NCBI GenBank assembly: GCA_030848545.1
Contig: JAVDCA010000001.1
Span: forward strand, 124,001-188,000
Length of the DNA: 64,000 nucleotides
Source: Astrobacterium formosum
GTDB lineage: Bacteria > Pseudomonadota > Alphaproteobacteria > Rhizobiales > Xanthobacteraceae
Direction of reading: 5' to 3'
Each line of letters opens with the position of its first letter. Positions within the stretch are counted from its first letter, which is position 1. The notes below the pieces were generated by a model. It made no database searches. It was given only the letters and a program-made list of their open reading frames with translations, and was not told the DNA's origin. The translations under genes and the position numbers were made by a program. Shown in pieces: positions 55,281 through 63,671 of this stretch.

Positions 55281-55952
55281 TCAGGTCGTTCCGGCCCTCT
55301 CGCAGAGGCCGAGGGGTCTATCCGCGGGCTCCGAGTATGGGGGCACGGGCCCCTCACCCCGACCCTCTCCCCGCAAGCGGGGAGAGGGAGAGGAAAGGTC
55401 ACCCGGCCCGAGGATCGCCACCTCGATGCCGCTGCCTGTCAGCATGTCACCGAGGGCGGCATCGACGACGCCGCTCCGGCCCAGCGCCGCAAGGTCGAGC
55501 GGGCCATCGATGGCCACTTGCTTGATCAGGACCAGCCGGGCCGCGCCGAGCCGGACGGCGAGCCAGGCGGCGAGGCTGTCCGAAGTCACGTCCCAGCTCT
55601 CTGCAATGTCGGGCGTCGCCGATGCCATCCGGTACGGCATCCACACGGGCACGCGTCGCGACGCCATGGCGTGGCGGATCGCGTCTTCGTCCGCGGCCGG
55701 CACGAGCCTGTCGTCGAGCGAGGCGAGCGCATGTCCGTACTGCTCCATGGCCAGGAGTGCCATGCGGTGGGCGGCGCGATCGTCGAAGGTCATCCGCGGC
55801 TGTGCGGCCCGAACCGCATCGGCGAACGGGCCGCCGCCGGGCACCAGCACCACGTGACCGGCGCCGCGAATGATGAACTCCAGCCAGTCGCGCAATGTCG
55901 GCGATAATGCGTGGCTGCCGCCGAGCTTGATGATCGTCGTTGCGCTCGCCAT
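55281..55952 (-). CDS. Amino acid kinase family protein with repeat-derived tail
   Basis: A 223-residue protein whose first 180 residues match the aspartokinase/uridylate-kinase fold (IIKLGGSHALSP, VLVPGGGPFADAV, WDVTSDSLAAWLA, ARLVLIKQV). This is the kinase class linked to methanofuran and H4MPT synthesis (MfnE-like). The C-terminal tail after about residue 183 is encoded by a dispersed palindromic repeat (SSPSPRLRGEGRGEG), so it is probably not ancestral. It abuts the MfnB-FolB stop (TGAATG). Confidence 0.82.
   Translation of the reverse strand: MASATTIIKLGGSHALSPTLRDWLEFIIRGAGHVVLVPGGGPFADAVRAAQPRMTFDDRAAHRMALLAMEQYGHALASLDDRLVPAADEDAIRHAMASRRVPVWMPYRMASATPDIAESWDVTSDSLAAWLAVRLGAARLVLIKQVAIDGPLDLAALGRSGVVDAALGDMLTGSGIEVAILGPGDLSSPSPRLRGEGRGEGPVPPYSEPADRPLGLCERAGTT
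55363..55388. repeat. Palindromic repeat, family C, inside a coding tail
   Basis: CCCTCTCCCCGC and GCGGGGAGAGGG form a 12-bp dyad. A related shorter palindrome (CCCTCCCCC/GGGGGAGGG) lies at about 61970-61993. This copy is read as the last 40 residues of the kinase. Confidence 0.8.
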
Positions 55953-57119
55953 TCACTCGGCCGCCCGAACGCCGCCGAGCGCGGCGGGAAACAGGTGATG
56001 CACCTTGGCGACTTCCGGCGGGCGCCGGCGAATGATCTCGATGCCGACGCTGCCCGGCCCGATCTCCAGCTTCTCGATCCGGATGGTGACGTCGACGACC
56101 TGCGGATAGGCCAGCACGAAGGCGGCGATGCGCTCCGCCAAGTCTTCCACCAGGGCGATGTGTTCCCCGGCTGTGATGATCCGGATGCCGTCGGTGATCA
56201 GGTCGTAGGACAGGACGTCGCGCATGTCGGTGGCGTGCGCGGCGCGCGCCACGCAGGCGTCGACGTTGAACCGGACGAGCTGGGTACGGGCATGTTCGCG
56301 CACATAGGCGCCGATGCGGACCGGTAGGACGAAGTCGTGCACGAACAGGCGGTCCGTGGCGGCCTCCTTGCCTCGCGGCTGTCGCGTCGCCGGCGCGAAT
56401 GCGCTCACTGTGGAAGCCGGCGTTCGGCCGCGTGCGGTGGGGATGAGTTGGCGGATCAGTGTCACGGCGGCGGGTTCGATGCGGCCATCGCGTCCGCCGA
56501 CGCACAGGGCGCCGCGGAACCCGAGGATGTCGGGGGCGAGCAGCAGCAGGCGAGGAATGTCGGGCGCTTCCAGGGAGCCGGCCAGGCCTGCCGCCAGCCC
56601 ATGGGCCCGGGCCGCGGCTGCGAACCGGCTCAGCGCCGCGATATCCATGTGATCCAGCAGACGTCCGCCATCCTTGCAGGCGGTGTCGAGCATGACACCG
56701 TAAAAGCCACATTGGGCCATGAGGGCGACGAGGGTGTCGTCGCGCTCCATGTTGTCGCGCTCCATGTCGGCAAATAGTACGCCGACCACCTTGACGCGCT
56801 TCGCCAAGGCCGCGAGGCCGCGCACCGTCTCGGCTGCTTGCGGTCCAGGCGGCAAGGCCAGCTTGACGAAATCGGCGCCGGCGGCAGCGACCGCGTCGGC
56901 CGCGGCCGCCATGTCACGGGCCGTCATGCCGGGCATGCCCGCGACCGCGCTGACGGGCCGCCGGCCGGCGACGGCTTCGACGACGGCGCATACATCCGCA
57001 ATCGGCCGCCCCGCAAGGACGTGGGTCGAGACATCCTTGAGATCGATGATGTCGGCGCCATGGGCGAGCGCCGTCAGCGCTTCGTCGGTCCCGGTCACGC
57101 TCGCCAGGAACAAGGTCAT
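55953..57119 (-). CDS. mfnB: MfnB-FolB fusion (furan phosphate synthase + dihydroneopterin aldolase)
   Basis: A 388-residue two-domain protein. Residues 1-235 match MfnB, (5-formylfuran-3-yl)methyl phosphate synthase, which condenses two glyceraldehyde 3-phosphates in methanofuran synthesis (IIDLKDV with Asp26 and Lys28, FVKLAL, DTACKDGG). After a short linker, residues about 260-375 match FolB-type dihydroneopterin aldolase (VHDFVLPVRIGAYVREH, VEDLAERIAAFVLAYP, IEKLEI). Methanofuran and pterin aldolase steps are thus in one chain. A strong GGGGGAG site precedes ATG 57119. A 15-bp duplication encodes MERDN/MERDD. Confidence 0.86.
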   Translation of the reverse strand: MTLFLASVTGTDEALTALAHGADIIDLKDVSTHVLAGRPIADVCAVVEAVAGRRPVSAVAGMPGMTARDMAAAADAVAAAGADFVKLALPPGPQAAETVRGLAALAKRVKVVGVLFADMERDNMERDDTLVALMAQCGFYGVMLDTACKDGGRLLDHMDIAALSRFAAAARAHGLAAGLAGSLEAPDIPRLLLLAPDILGFRGALCVGGRDGRIEPAAVTLIRQLIPTARGRTPASTVSAFAPATRQPRGKEAATDRLFVHDFVLPVRIGAYVREHARTQLVRFNVDACVARAAHATDMRDVLSYDLITDGIRIITAGEHIALVEDLAERIAAFVLAYPQVVDVTIRIEKLEIGPGSVGIEIIRRRPPEVAKVHHLFPAALGGVRAAE

Positions 57120-57244
57120 TGACGCACTCCCCCGCGGGCTGCATCGAGCGGCTTGCGGATCTGCCGCACGGGAGGGGGCGAGGCACTTCGGCGCACAGCG
57201 AGCGCCGGGGACGTCGGCACGGCATTGTTCGGCACGGATTTCAT
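57116..57244 (-). CDS. Possible small upstream gene coupled to mfnB-folB
   Basis: A 42-residue frame from ATG 57244 with AGGTGGA upstream; its stop overlaps the MfnB-FolB start as ATGA. The product is rich in Pro, Arg, Val and Ala (VPNNAVPTSPALAVRR). It may be a regulatory leader or a small protein of this operon, or chance. Confidence 0.35.
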   Translation of the reverse strand: MKSVPNNAVPTSPALAVRRSASPPPVRQIRKPLDAARGGVRQ

Positions 57245-57307
57245 GGGCGTTCCACCTGTCACATCTTGTCGCACGATGCGTGGGGCCAGCTTAGGCAATT
57301 ACCGCCT

Positions 57308-57337
57308 TGATTTGAACCCTGAATGATCGTCTACTAT
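57308..57337 (+). promoter_or_regulatory. Candidate promoter of the PQQ-dehydrogenase accessory genes
   Basis: TTGATT at 57308-57313, an 18-base spacer and TACTAT at 57332-57337. A start near 57344 would give a leader of about 37 bases to ATG 57381. Confidence 0.55.
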
Positions 57338-57380
57338 CGATCAACAATATCGGGGAAACGCTGGGGCGCTGGTGGTCGAG

Positions 57381-58580
57381 ATGAATGCCTTGATCCGTGC
57401 CCTGTGCCTGCTCGTCGTGACGCTCCTTTCCCACACGCCGGCGCTTGCCGAGCGCATCGACGTCATGATCGGTTATCTGCGCGTCCCGCGACCGGTCACG
57501 GCCATTTCGCTGGTGGAAGCACCATCGCGCAATGACGGCCTGGCCGGCGCCCAGCTCGCCATCGACGACAACAACACCACCGGCCGGTTTCTCGATCACC
57601 ACTACAGCGTCGAGGATGTGAGGCTTCGCGACGACGCCGACCCGGCGGCTGTGGCTGCCGCGGTCACGGCGCTCGCCGACAAGGGCGTGAAGTTCGTCGT
57701 CGCGGACCTGCCGGCGCCGATCCTGCTCGCGGCCGCCGATGCGGCGCAATCACGCGGCATTCTCCTGTTCAATGCGGGAGCACCGGACGAAAACCTGCGC
57801 GAACAGGACTGCCGCGCCAATGTGATCCATACGGCCCCGTCGCGCGCCATGCTCGCCGACGCCCTCGGTCAATATCTCGTCTGGAAGACGTGGCGGCAGT
57901 GGTTCCTGGTGATCGGGTCGCACGAGGCCGACCGCTTGTGGGCGGATGCGCTCAGGCGGGCGGCACAGCGCTTCGGCGCCAAGATCGTCGGCGAAAAGGT
58001 CTTCGAGGATACGGGCGGCGCCCGCCGCACCGACAGCGGCCTCGCCCAGATCCAGCGCCAGATCCCGGTGTTCACCCAGGGATTTCCTGCCCATGACGTG
58101 CTCGTCGCCGCCGACGAAAGCGACGTGTTCGCCCCCTACCTGCCGTTCCGCACCTGGAGCGCAAGGCCCGTCGCCGGTTCGGCCGGCCTGGTGCCGGCCT
58201 CGTGGCACGGCTCCCATGACCAGTGGGGCGCCATCCAGCTGCAGAACCGTTTTGCCGGCAAGTTCGGCCGCCGCATGAGCGCGCGGGACATGCAGGCCTG
58301 GTCGGCGGTGCGCATCATCGGCGAGGGGGCGACCCGCACGCGCACGGGCGATCCGGCGAAAATCCGCGAGTTCGTCCGCAGCCCGACGTTCTCTCTCGCC
58401 GCCTTCAAAGGCCAGCGGCTGACCTTGCGCGACTGGAACCAGCAACTGCGCCAGCCCATCCTTTTGGCGGATGGCCGCGTCGTCGTGTCGGTGTCGCCAC
58501 AGGAAGGATTTCTGCACGCGGCATCCGAGCTCGATACGCTCGGCTATGATCGCCCCGAGACCAAGTGCAGTCTGAAGTAA
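57381..58580 (+). CDS. ABC-type substrate-binding protein, PQQ-alcohol dehydrogenase system
   Basis: A 399-residue exported protein with a signal peptide (residues 1-23, HTPALAE) and a type I periplasmic-binding fold like branched-chain amino acid receptors (IDVMIGYLRVPRP, AIDDNNTTGRFLDH, LADKGVKFVVADL). It matches the substrate-binding protein regularly encoded with PQQ-dependent alcohol dehydrogenase systems. The ligand is unknown. Downstream genes on the same strand encode the other accessory parts. Confidence 0.86.
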   Translation: MNALIRALCLLVVTLLSHTPALAERIDVMIGYLRVPRPVTAISLVEAPSRNDGLAGAQLAIDDNNTTGRFLDHHYSVEDVRLRDDADPAAVAAAVTALADKGVKFVVADLPAPILLAAADAAQSRGILLFNAGAPDENLREQDCRANVIHTAPSRAMLADALGQYLVWKTWRQWFLVIGSHEADRLWADALRRAAQRFGAKIVGEKVFEDTGGARRTDSGLAQIQRQIPVFTQGFPAHDVLVAADESDVFAPYLPFRTWSARPVAGSAGLVPASWHGSHDQWGAIQLQNRFAGKFGRRMSARDMQAWSAVRIIGEGATRTRTGDPAKIREFVRSPTFSLAAFKGQRLTLRDWNQQLRQPILLADGRVVVSVSPQEGFLHAASELDTLGYDRPETKCSLK

Positions 58581-58630
58581 CGGCCGACATTTAAGTCGGT
58601 CGGACGAATTGACGAGTGGGAGGAATATCG

Positions 58631-59602
58631 ATGCGAAGGCTCGCCGCCGGGTTTCTGGCGTTGTCCATGCTTCTCGGGTTCGACGCCGTGGCCGAGGCCG
58701 GCACCGCCTATGTGTCGAACGAGCGGGGCAATACCGTCACGGTGATCGACACCGCCACCTTCACGGTCACCAGCACCATCAAGGTCGGCCAGCGGCCGCG
58801 CGGCATCGGTGTCTCCAAGGACGGCAAGTTCGTCTATGTGGCGGTCGGCGACGACGACACCATCGAGATCATCGACACCAAGACCCGTGAGGTCGTCGGC
58901 AGCCTGCCGTCCGGCCCCGATCCCGAACTGTTCGTCATATCTCCCGATGGCAAGACCATGTACGTCGCCAACGAGGACGACAACACCGTCACCATCATCG
59001 ATCTCACCGAGCGCAAGATGCTCGGCGACGTCCAGGTCGGCGTCGAGCCGGAGGGAATGGGGATCAGCCCGGACGGCGCGATCCTGGTCAACACCTCCGA
59101 AACCTCGAACATGGCGCATTTCATCGACGCCAAGACGCACCAGATCGTCGCCAATGTGCTGGTCGACTCGCGCCCGCGCTTCGCCGAGTTCAAGAGCGAC
59201 GGCTCGGAGCTGTGGGTGTCGGCGGAGATCGGCGGCACCGTCAGCATCATCGATCCCAAGAGGCGTGAGGTGGTCAAGCGGGTCGAATTTCCCATTCCGG
59301 GCCTGCGCGCCGAGGCGATCTAGCCCGTCGGCGTGCGCCTGACCCGGGACGGCAAGACCGGCTTCGTGGCGCTTGGGCCGGCGAACCGCGTCGCCGTCGT
59401 CGACGGCACGACCCATGCGGTGAGAAAATACATCCTGGTCGGACAACGAGTCTGGCAGATGGCGTTCACCTCCGACGAAAAATATCTCTTCGTCACCAAC
59501 GGCGTCTCCAACGACGTTTCGGTCATCGACGTCGCCGCCGAGCGCGCCGTCAAGACCATCCAGGTCGGCGAACTGCCCTGGGGGGTCGCCATCATGGATT
59601 AG
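58631..59602 (+). pseudogene. YVTN beta-propeller protein interrupted by an amber codon
   Basis: A PQQ-catabolism-associated beta-propeller protein with a signal peptide and repeated YVTN-type blades (YVSNERGNTVTVID, YVAVGDDDTIEIID, YVANEDDNTVTIID). The frame is open from ATG 58631 to 59602 (323 residues), except for one TAG at 59321-59323 (codon 231), exactly where the sequence otherwise continues the blade pattern (EAI-stop-PVGVRLTRDGK). A single CAG-to-TAG change explains it. Either the gene is inactivated or split, or the base is an error, or the codon is read through. The remaining blades (VFVTNGVSNDVSVID-like) are intact downstream. Confidence 0.85.
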
Positions 59603-59607
59603 CGATC

Positions 59608-60387
59608 GTGTCGATGAAGTCGCCTGCCACGATGCCGCCGGTCGTGCCGGCGCTGGCGGTGGAACATGTGAGCCACGCCTACGGGACCCGACCGGCGCTC
59701 GTCGATGTCTCGTTCGCCATCATGCCGGCCACTTTCACGGTTCTGCTGGGGCTCAACGGCGCCGGCAAGACGACGCTGTTTTCTCTCATCACCCGCCTCT
59801 ATGCGGCACGGCAGGGGCGCATCCTGGTGTTCGGCCACGATGTGGCGCGTGCACCCGGGCCGGCGCTCGCCCGCCTCGGCGTCGTGTTCCAGGACCGTAC
59901 CCTCGATCTCGACCTCACGGTGCTGCAGAACCTCGCCTATCACGCCGCCCTGCACGGCATCGGCCGGGGCGAGGCGAGGGCGCGCGCCGACGCCGTTCTG
60001 ACACGTGTGGGCCTTGCCGATCGGGGGCGCGACAAGGTGCGTAGCCTGTCGGGGGGGCAGATGCGCCGGCTCGAGATTGCCCGCGCCCTCCTGCACCAGC
60101 CGCCGCTCATCGTCCTCGACGAACCCACCGTCGGTCTCGACATCGCCTCGCGGGCCGATCTCATCGCCCATGTGCGCCGCCTCGTCGCCGAGGACGGCGT
60201 CTGCGTCCTGTGGGCGACCCATCTCACCGACGAGATCGCCGACGGCGACGACGTCATCGTGCTCCACCGTGGCCGCGTGCTCGCCCATGCGGCGGTCGCG
60301 GCGGTGATGGCACAGGCCGGCGCCACCGACATCCGCACGGCCTTTGCGACACTCACCGGCGGCGATGGCCGTATCGAGGCCGCATGA
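59608..60387 (+). CDS. ABC transporter ATPase, PQQ-dehydrogenase cluster
   Basis: A 259-residue ABC ATPase of the DrrA-like export type: Walker A GLNGAGKTTLF, Q-loop VFQD, signature LSGGQMRRLEIARALL, Walker B PLIVLDEPTVGLD. GTG 59608 is used; ATG 59614 is possible. The stop overlaps the permease gene (ATGA). It forms an ABC-2 exporter with the next protein. Transported substrate unknown; members occur with PQQ-dependent alcohol dehydrogenases. Confidence 0.9.
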   Translation: MSMKSPATMPPVVPALAVEHVSHAYGTRPALVDVSFAIMPATFTVLLGLNGAGKTTLFSLITRLYAARQGRILVFGHDVARAPGPALARLGVVFQDRTLDLDLTVLQNLAYHAALHGIGRGEARARADAVLTRVGLADRGRDKVRSLSGGQMRRLEIARALLHQPPLIVLDEPTVGLDIASRADLIAHVRRLVAEDGVCVLWATHLTDEIADGDDVIVLHRGRVLAHAAVAAVMAQAGATDIRTAFATLTGGDGRIEAA

Positions 60388-61226
60388 AAGGGGCAGGGCC
60401 GGTGCGCATGGGATTTTCGCTCGGGCAGTATGCGGTGTGCCTCGGCGGGATCATGCGGCGGGAGGCGCTACGCTTCCTGAACCAGCGCGAACGCTTCGTC
60501 TCGGCGCTGGTGCGGCCGCTGGTGTGGCTGTTCATATTCGCGGCCGGGTTCCGCCAGGTGCTCGGCGTTTCCATCATTCCGCCTTACGAAGTTTATGTTC
60601 TCTACGAGGAGTTCATCACGCCCGGCCTGATGGTCATGATCCAGCTCTTCGCCGGCATGCAGGCGTCGCTCTCCATGGTCTACGATCGCGAGATGGGCAA
60701 TATGAGGGTGCTGCTGGTGAGCCCGTTCCCGCGCGGCTTCCTCCTGGTCTCGAAACTGCTCGCATCGACGGTGGTGTCGGTCCTGCAGGTTTACGCGTTC
60801 CTTGCGGCGGCGTGGCTGTGGGAAATCCATCCACCCACCATCGGATATTTCGCCGTGCTGCCGGCGCTCGTCGTCAGTGGGCTGATGCTCGGCGCGCTCG
60901 GAATGCTGATCTCCTCCTTGGTAAAGCAGCTCGAGAACTTCGCCGGCATCATGAACTTCGTCATCTTTCCCATGTTCTTCGCTTCCTCGGCGCTCTATCC
61001 GCTGTGGAAGGTGAGGGAATCGAGCCCACTTCTCTACGAGATCTGCCGGCTCAATCCGTTCACCCATGCGGTCGAGCTGGTGCGCTTCGCCCTCTATGCC
61101 AAGATGGAATGGGTGGCGCTGCCGATCGTTGTCGGCTGCGCCATCGTCTTCATGACGGGCGCCATAATCGCCTATGACCCGGCGCGCGGGCTCGTTGCCC
61201 GGCGCGGGGCGGGAGGTGGACAATGA
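60384..61226 (+). CDS. ABC-2 type permease, PQQ-dehydrogenase cluster
   Basis: A 280-residue permease with six transmembrane segments and the ABC-2 signature region (MVYDREMGNMRVLLVSPF, then FPMFFASSALYPLW). It pairs with the ATPase just upstream, with which it overlaps by four bases. Its own stop overlaps the next gene, so all three are coupled. Confidence 0.9.
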   Translation: MKGAGPVRMGFSLGQYAVCLGGIMRREALRFLNQRERFVSALVRPLVWLFIFAAGFRQVLGVSIIPPYEVYVLYEEFITPGLMVMIQLFAGMQASLSMVYDREMGNMRVLLVSPFPRGFLLVSKLLASTVVSVLQVYAFLAAAWLWEIHPPTIGYFAVLPALVVSGLMLGALGMLISSLVKQLENFAGIMNFVIFPMFFASSALYPLWKVRESSPLLYEICRLNPFTHAVELVRFALYAKMEWVALPIVVGCAIVFMTGAIIAYDPARGLVARRGAGGGQ

Positions 61227-61876
61227 AGGCAATGAATTTGATTGCTGGACGGTGTGCTGTCCCATGGTGGCCCGGCGGCGCCTGCGCGCTGGTGATCGCA
61301 TTTGCGCTCACATCGCCGGCCCGTGCCATCGATCCGCGCCATCCCGACTGGCCATGTCACCGCATCAAGGTGCCGGAACTCTCGCTGGCCGCCGTGTGGA
61401 CCGGACCGGACATCAGCGACGTCGGCAATGCCTGGCGGGAGGACCGCGAGGTCAACGAGCTCGTCGGCCGGATCGTCGTGCGCCGCACGTCCCAGGAGGA
61501 GGCCGAAAAGGCCATCGCGGACTTCATCACCGGCGACGCGGCCACCCGCGAGCGCAAGGCCAAGCTGGTGATGGCGGGCGTGTTCACGGTGCTCGGTGCC
61601 GAGCGCGCCCAGGTGATGAATGGCATCGAACGCTTTGCCCGCCGGCAGAAGGGTTTTGCCGACAAGATCCGCGACGAAACCCGCCAGATCCGCGAACTCC
61701 AGGACAAGCCGGACCACGACCCCAAGAAGATCGACGAACTCGTCAAGATCATCACCTGGGATACGCGCATCTTCGAAGACCAGAAGCGGACCATTACCTA
61801 TGTGTGCGACGTGCCGCAGGCCATCGAGCGCCGCGTGTTCATTCTCGCCCGCGCCATCCAGCAGGCGCTGGAGTGA
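61223..61876 (+). CDS. Exported helical protein coupled to the ABC exporter, unknown
   Basis: A 217-residue protein with a signal peptide ending PARAI (about residue 35), a Cys in WPCHRIKVPEL, a long charged helical region (ADKIRDETRQIRELQDK...) and a final TYVCDVP. ATG 61223 overlaps the permease stop. Two cysteines could bond. It is regularly seen near these genes in methylotrophs by position; no reaction known. Confidence 0.78.
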   Translation: MKAMNLIAGRCAVPWWPGGACALVIAFALTSPARAIDPRHPDWPCHRIKVPELSLAAVWTGPDISDVGNAWREDREVNELVGRIVVRRTSQEEAEKAIADFITGDAATRERKAKLVMAGVFTVLGAERAQVMNGIERFARRQKGFADKIRDETRQIRELQDKPDHDPKKIDELVKIITWDTRIFEDQKRTITYVCDVPQAIERRVFILARAIQQALE

Positions 61877-61899
61877 GGCTAGGGCGTTGACCCCGATCC

Positions 61900-62102
61900 G
61901 TCATTGCGAGTTAGGCACCGACCTTCGGTCGACCTGCGTTGGATGAAAGTTGCCGTGCACGCGGCCTGCTCCCTCCCCCTTGCAGGGGGAGGGAACCGCG
62001 GGGCGAGTTCACGGTCTCCTACTGACTCCCGAGGAGCGAATCGACGAAGCAATATGGCCCTTTCTTCATCGCCCTGGATTGCTGCGCTCCGCTCGCAATG
62101 AC
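61900..62102. repeat. Family A repeat split by an inserted element
   Basis: The outer arms GTCATTGCGAG and CTCGCAATGAC are family A, but the left arm is broken by a 123-base insert (61911-62033) flanked by CGAG on both sides, consistent with a 4-bp target duplication. The insert carries a CCCTCCCCC-TTGCA-GGGGGAGGG palindrome related to family C. Confidence 0.65.
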
Positions 62103-62123
62103 GGCCACTGAGATTTCCGACCT

Positions 62124-62681
62124 TCACTCCGGCCGCGGTTCGGGCTTTGCCTCCATGAGCGGCATGCCGGCGGCCTGCCAGGCGTCGGTGCCGTCCGGGT
62201 ACCAGATGACGTTCGGATATCCGAGCGCGAGCGCGCGCTTGGCCGCATTCCAGGACATCCAGCAGTCCGCGAGACAATAGAAGAGGAGCGGCCTGGAACG
62301 GTCGCCGCCGGTGGCGCGGGCGAGGCCATGGGCGAAGTATTCGGCCATGGCGGGCGCGAGTTCCCCGTATCCGGTATCGGGCAGAAAAACGCTGCCCGGC
62401 ACGTTGAAACGCGGCTTGTCGCGCCAGATCGTGCCGGCGGGGAGGCCACGCGGCCGCGGTGCCTGCGGCATCACGTCGACGAACACGGCGCCGCCTTGCC
62501 GCCACAGGTCGGCGGCTTGCGCGGTCGAGACCGTGCGGGCGCCGTCGAGGCCTTTCGGCACCGGTGCGCGGTAGTCGTGCGTGCGATAGCCGGGCGGCTG
62601 GGGAACGTCATCCGCAGCGTTGGCTCCGCAGGTGGCCAGGGCCAACGCGAATAGCAGGGCGGCGGCGCCCCGCGCCGTCAT
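62124..62681 (-). CDS. CXXCW-motif rhodanese-like protein, PQQ cluster
   Basis: A 185-residue exported protein: signal peptide to about residue 24 (CGANAA), then a rhodanese-like fold with LFYCLADCWMSWNAAKRAL, the CxxCW motif characteristic of a protein encoded with PQQ-dependent catabolism genes. The Cys pair suggests thiol redox or metal handling for the dehydrogenase. ATG 62681 overlaps the XoxJ-like stop (ATGA). Confidence 0.88.
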   Translation of the reverse strand: MTARGAAALLFALALATCGANAADDVPQPPGYRTHDYRAPVPKGLDGARTVSTAQAADLWRQGGAVFVDVMPQAPRPRGLPAGTIWRDKPRFNVPGSVFLPDTGYGELAPAMAEYFAHGLARATGGDRSRPLLFYCLADCWMSWNAAKRALALGYPNVIWYPDGTDAWQAAGMPLMEAKPEPRPE

Positions 62682-63592
62682 TTCCCGGCGCCGGTCGTGG
62701 CGATCGAACGGTTCTGTTCGTCCAGCAGCGGCACGCCGAAATCGATCAGGATCTTGTTGATCTCGATCTGATTCTCCTGGATCAGGCGGTTGAGCGTGCG
62801 CTTCCACTCCTGGTCCGACATCCGCACCCCCATGGTGATCCGATAGGCGAGGCGCGGGCCCGACTGCTCCTTGACCAACGGCACCACGGTGAACGGAGGA
62901 CTGTGTTGCTTGGCGTAGTAGCCGGCGATCGGGCCCCACAGCACGCCGGCATCGACGACGCCGGCCTCGATGTCGCGGATCATGTCCCGAGCGGGCGAAT
63001 CGACCCGCGTGTCGACGACCAGTTGGTAAGGCTTGGCCCCGGCCATCAGGCCGTACATGGCCATGAGTGTCGCCGGCGGCGTGCCGGCGACGATACCGAT
63101 ATGCTTGTCCTTCAGGCGCGGATCGGCGAGATGGTCGACGCCGTCGAGGCCGATGCCCGGCTTGAACACCAGCGCGTAAGCCGTGCGGTAATACGGATTG
63201 GTGCCCTGCACGAGTTCCGCCCCCTGCGGAGAACCCATGACGACGTCACAGCGATATGCGCCGAGCGTGTTGCGCACGAAGCCGAGCGTTTGCGGGTACC
63301 AGGTGTAGGACAGCCTCTTGCCGAGCTTTCTGGCGACCAGTTCCGCCAGCTTGTTTTCGAAGCCGGCTTCGCCCTGGGTGGAGAACGGCATGTTGTTCGG
63401 ATCGGCGCAGACGCGCAGCACCTCGGGGTCGATCAGTTCGATCGACAGGGCGCTGCCGGCGTCGGGGGAGGGCAACACTTCGGGCGGCGGCGTCTGTGCG
63501 GACAATGTCGGCGAAAACAAGCACAGCGAAACGAACGCGCCCGAAACGAACGCGCCCAGGGACGCGACGGCGGTCATCCGGCAATAGCGCAT
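62678..63592 (-). CDS. xoxJ: XoxJ/MxaJ-like quinoprotein dehydrogenase-associated binding protein
   Basis: A 304-residue exported protein with a signal peptide (1-33) and an SBP-type fold: LRVCADPNNMPFSTQGEAGFENKLAELVA, YTWYPQTLGFVRNTL and ADGVLWGPIAGYYA. It matches the MxaJ/XoxJ family that accompanies methanol dehydrogenases and may help their maturation. A perfect 15-bp tandem duplication at 63527-63556 lies in its signal peptide (GAFVS twice). GGGAG precedes ATG 63592. Confidence 0.88.
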   Translation of the reverse strand: MRYCRMTAVASLGAFVSGAFVSLCLFSPTLSAQTPPPEVLPSPDAGSALSIELIDPEVLRVCADPNNMPFSTQGEAGFENKLAELVARKLGKRLSYTWYPQTLGFVRNTLGAYRCDVVMGSPQGAELVQGTNPYYRTAYALVFKPGIGLDGVDHLADPRLKDKHIGIVAGTPPATLMAMYGLMAGAKPYQLVVDTRVDSPARDMIRDIEAGVVDAGVLWGPIAGYYAKQHSPPFTVVPLVKEQSGPRLAYRITMGVRMSDQEWKRTLNRLIQENQIEINKILIDFGVPLLDEQNRSIATTGAGK

Positions 63593-63671
63593 GGGGTCTC
63601 CCTGAGCGATCGAAACAGGGCCGAGCCGGCCCGCCTCGCGCAGGCGGGGCCGTCTCGCTCGCCCGCCGGCG

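Noticed and set aside
59321-59323. Pyrrolysine or selenocysteine recoding at the amber codon
   Set aside because: UAG recoding to pyrrolysine is not expected in alphaproteobacteria and no pyl genes are present; a simple point mutation is the better explanation.
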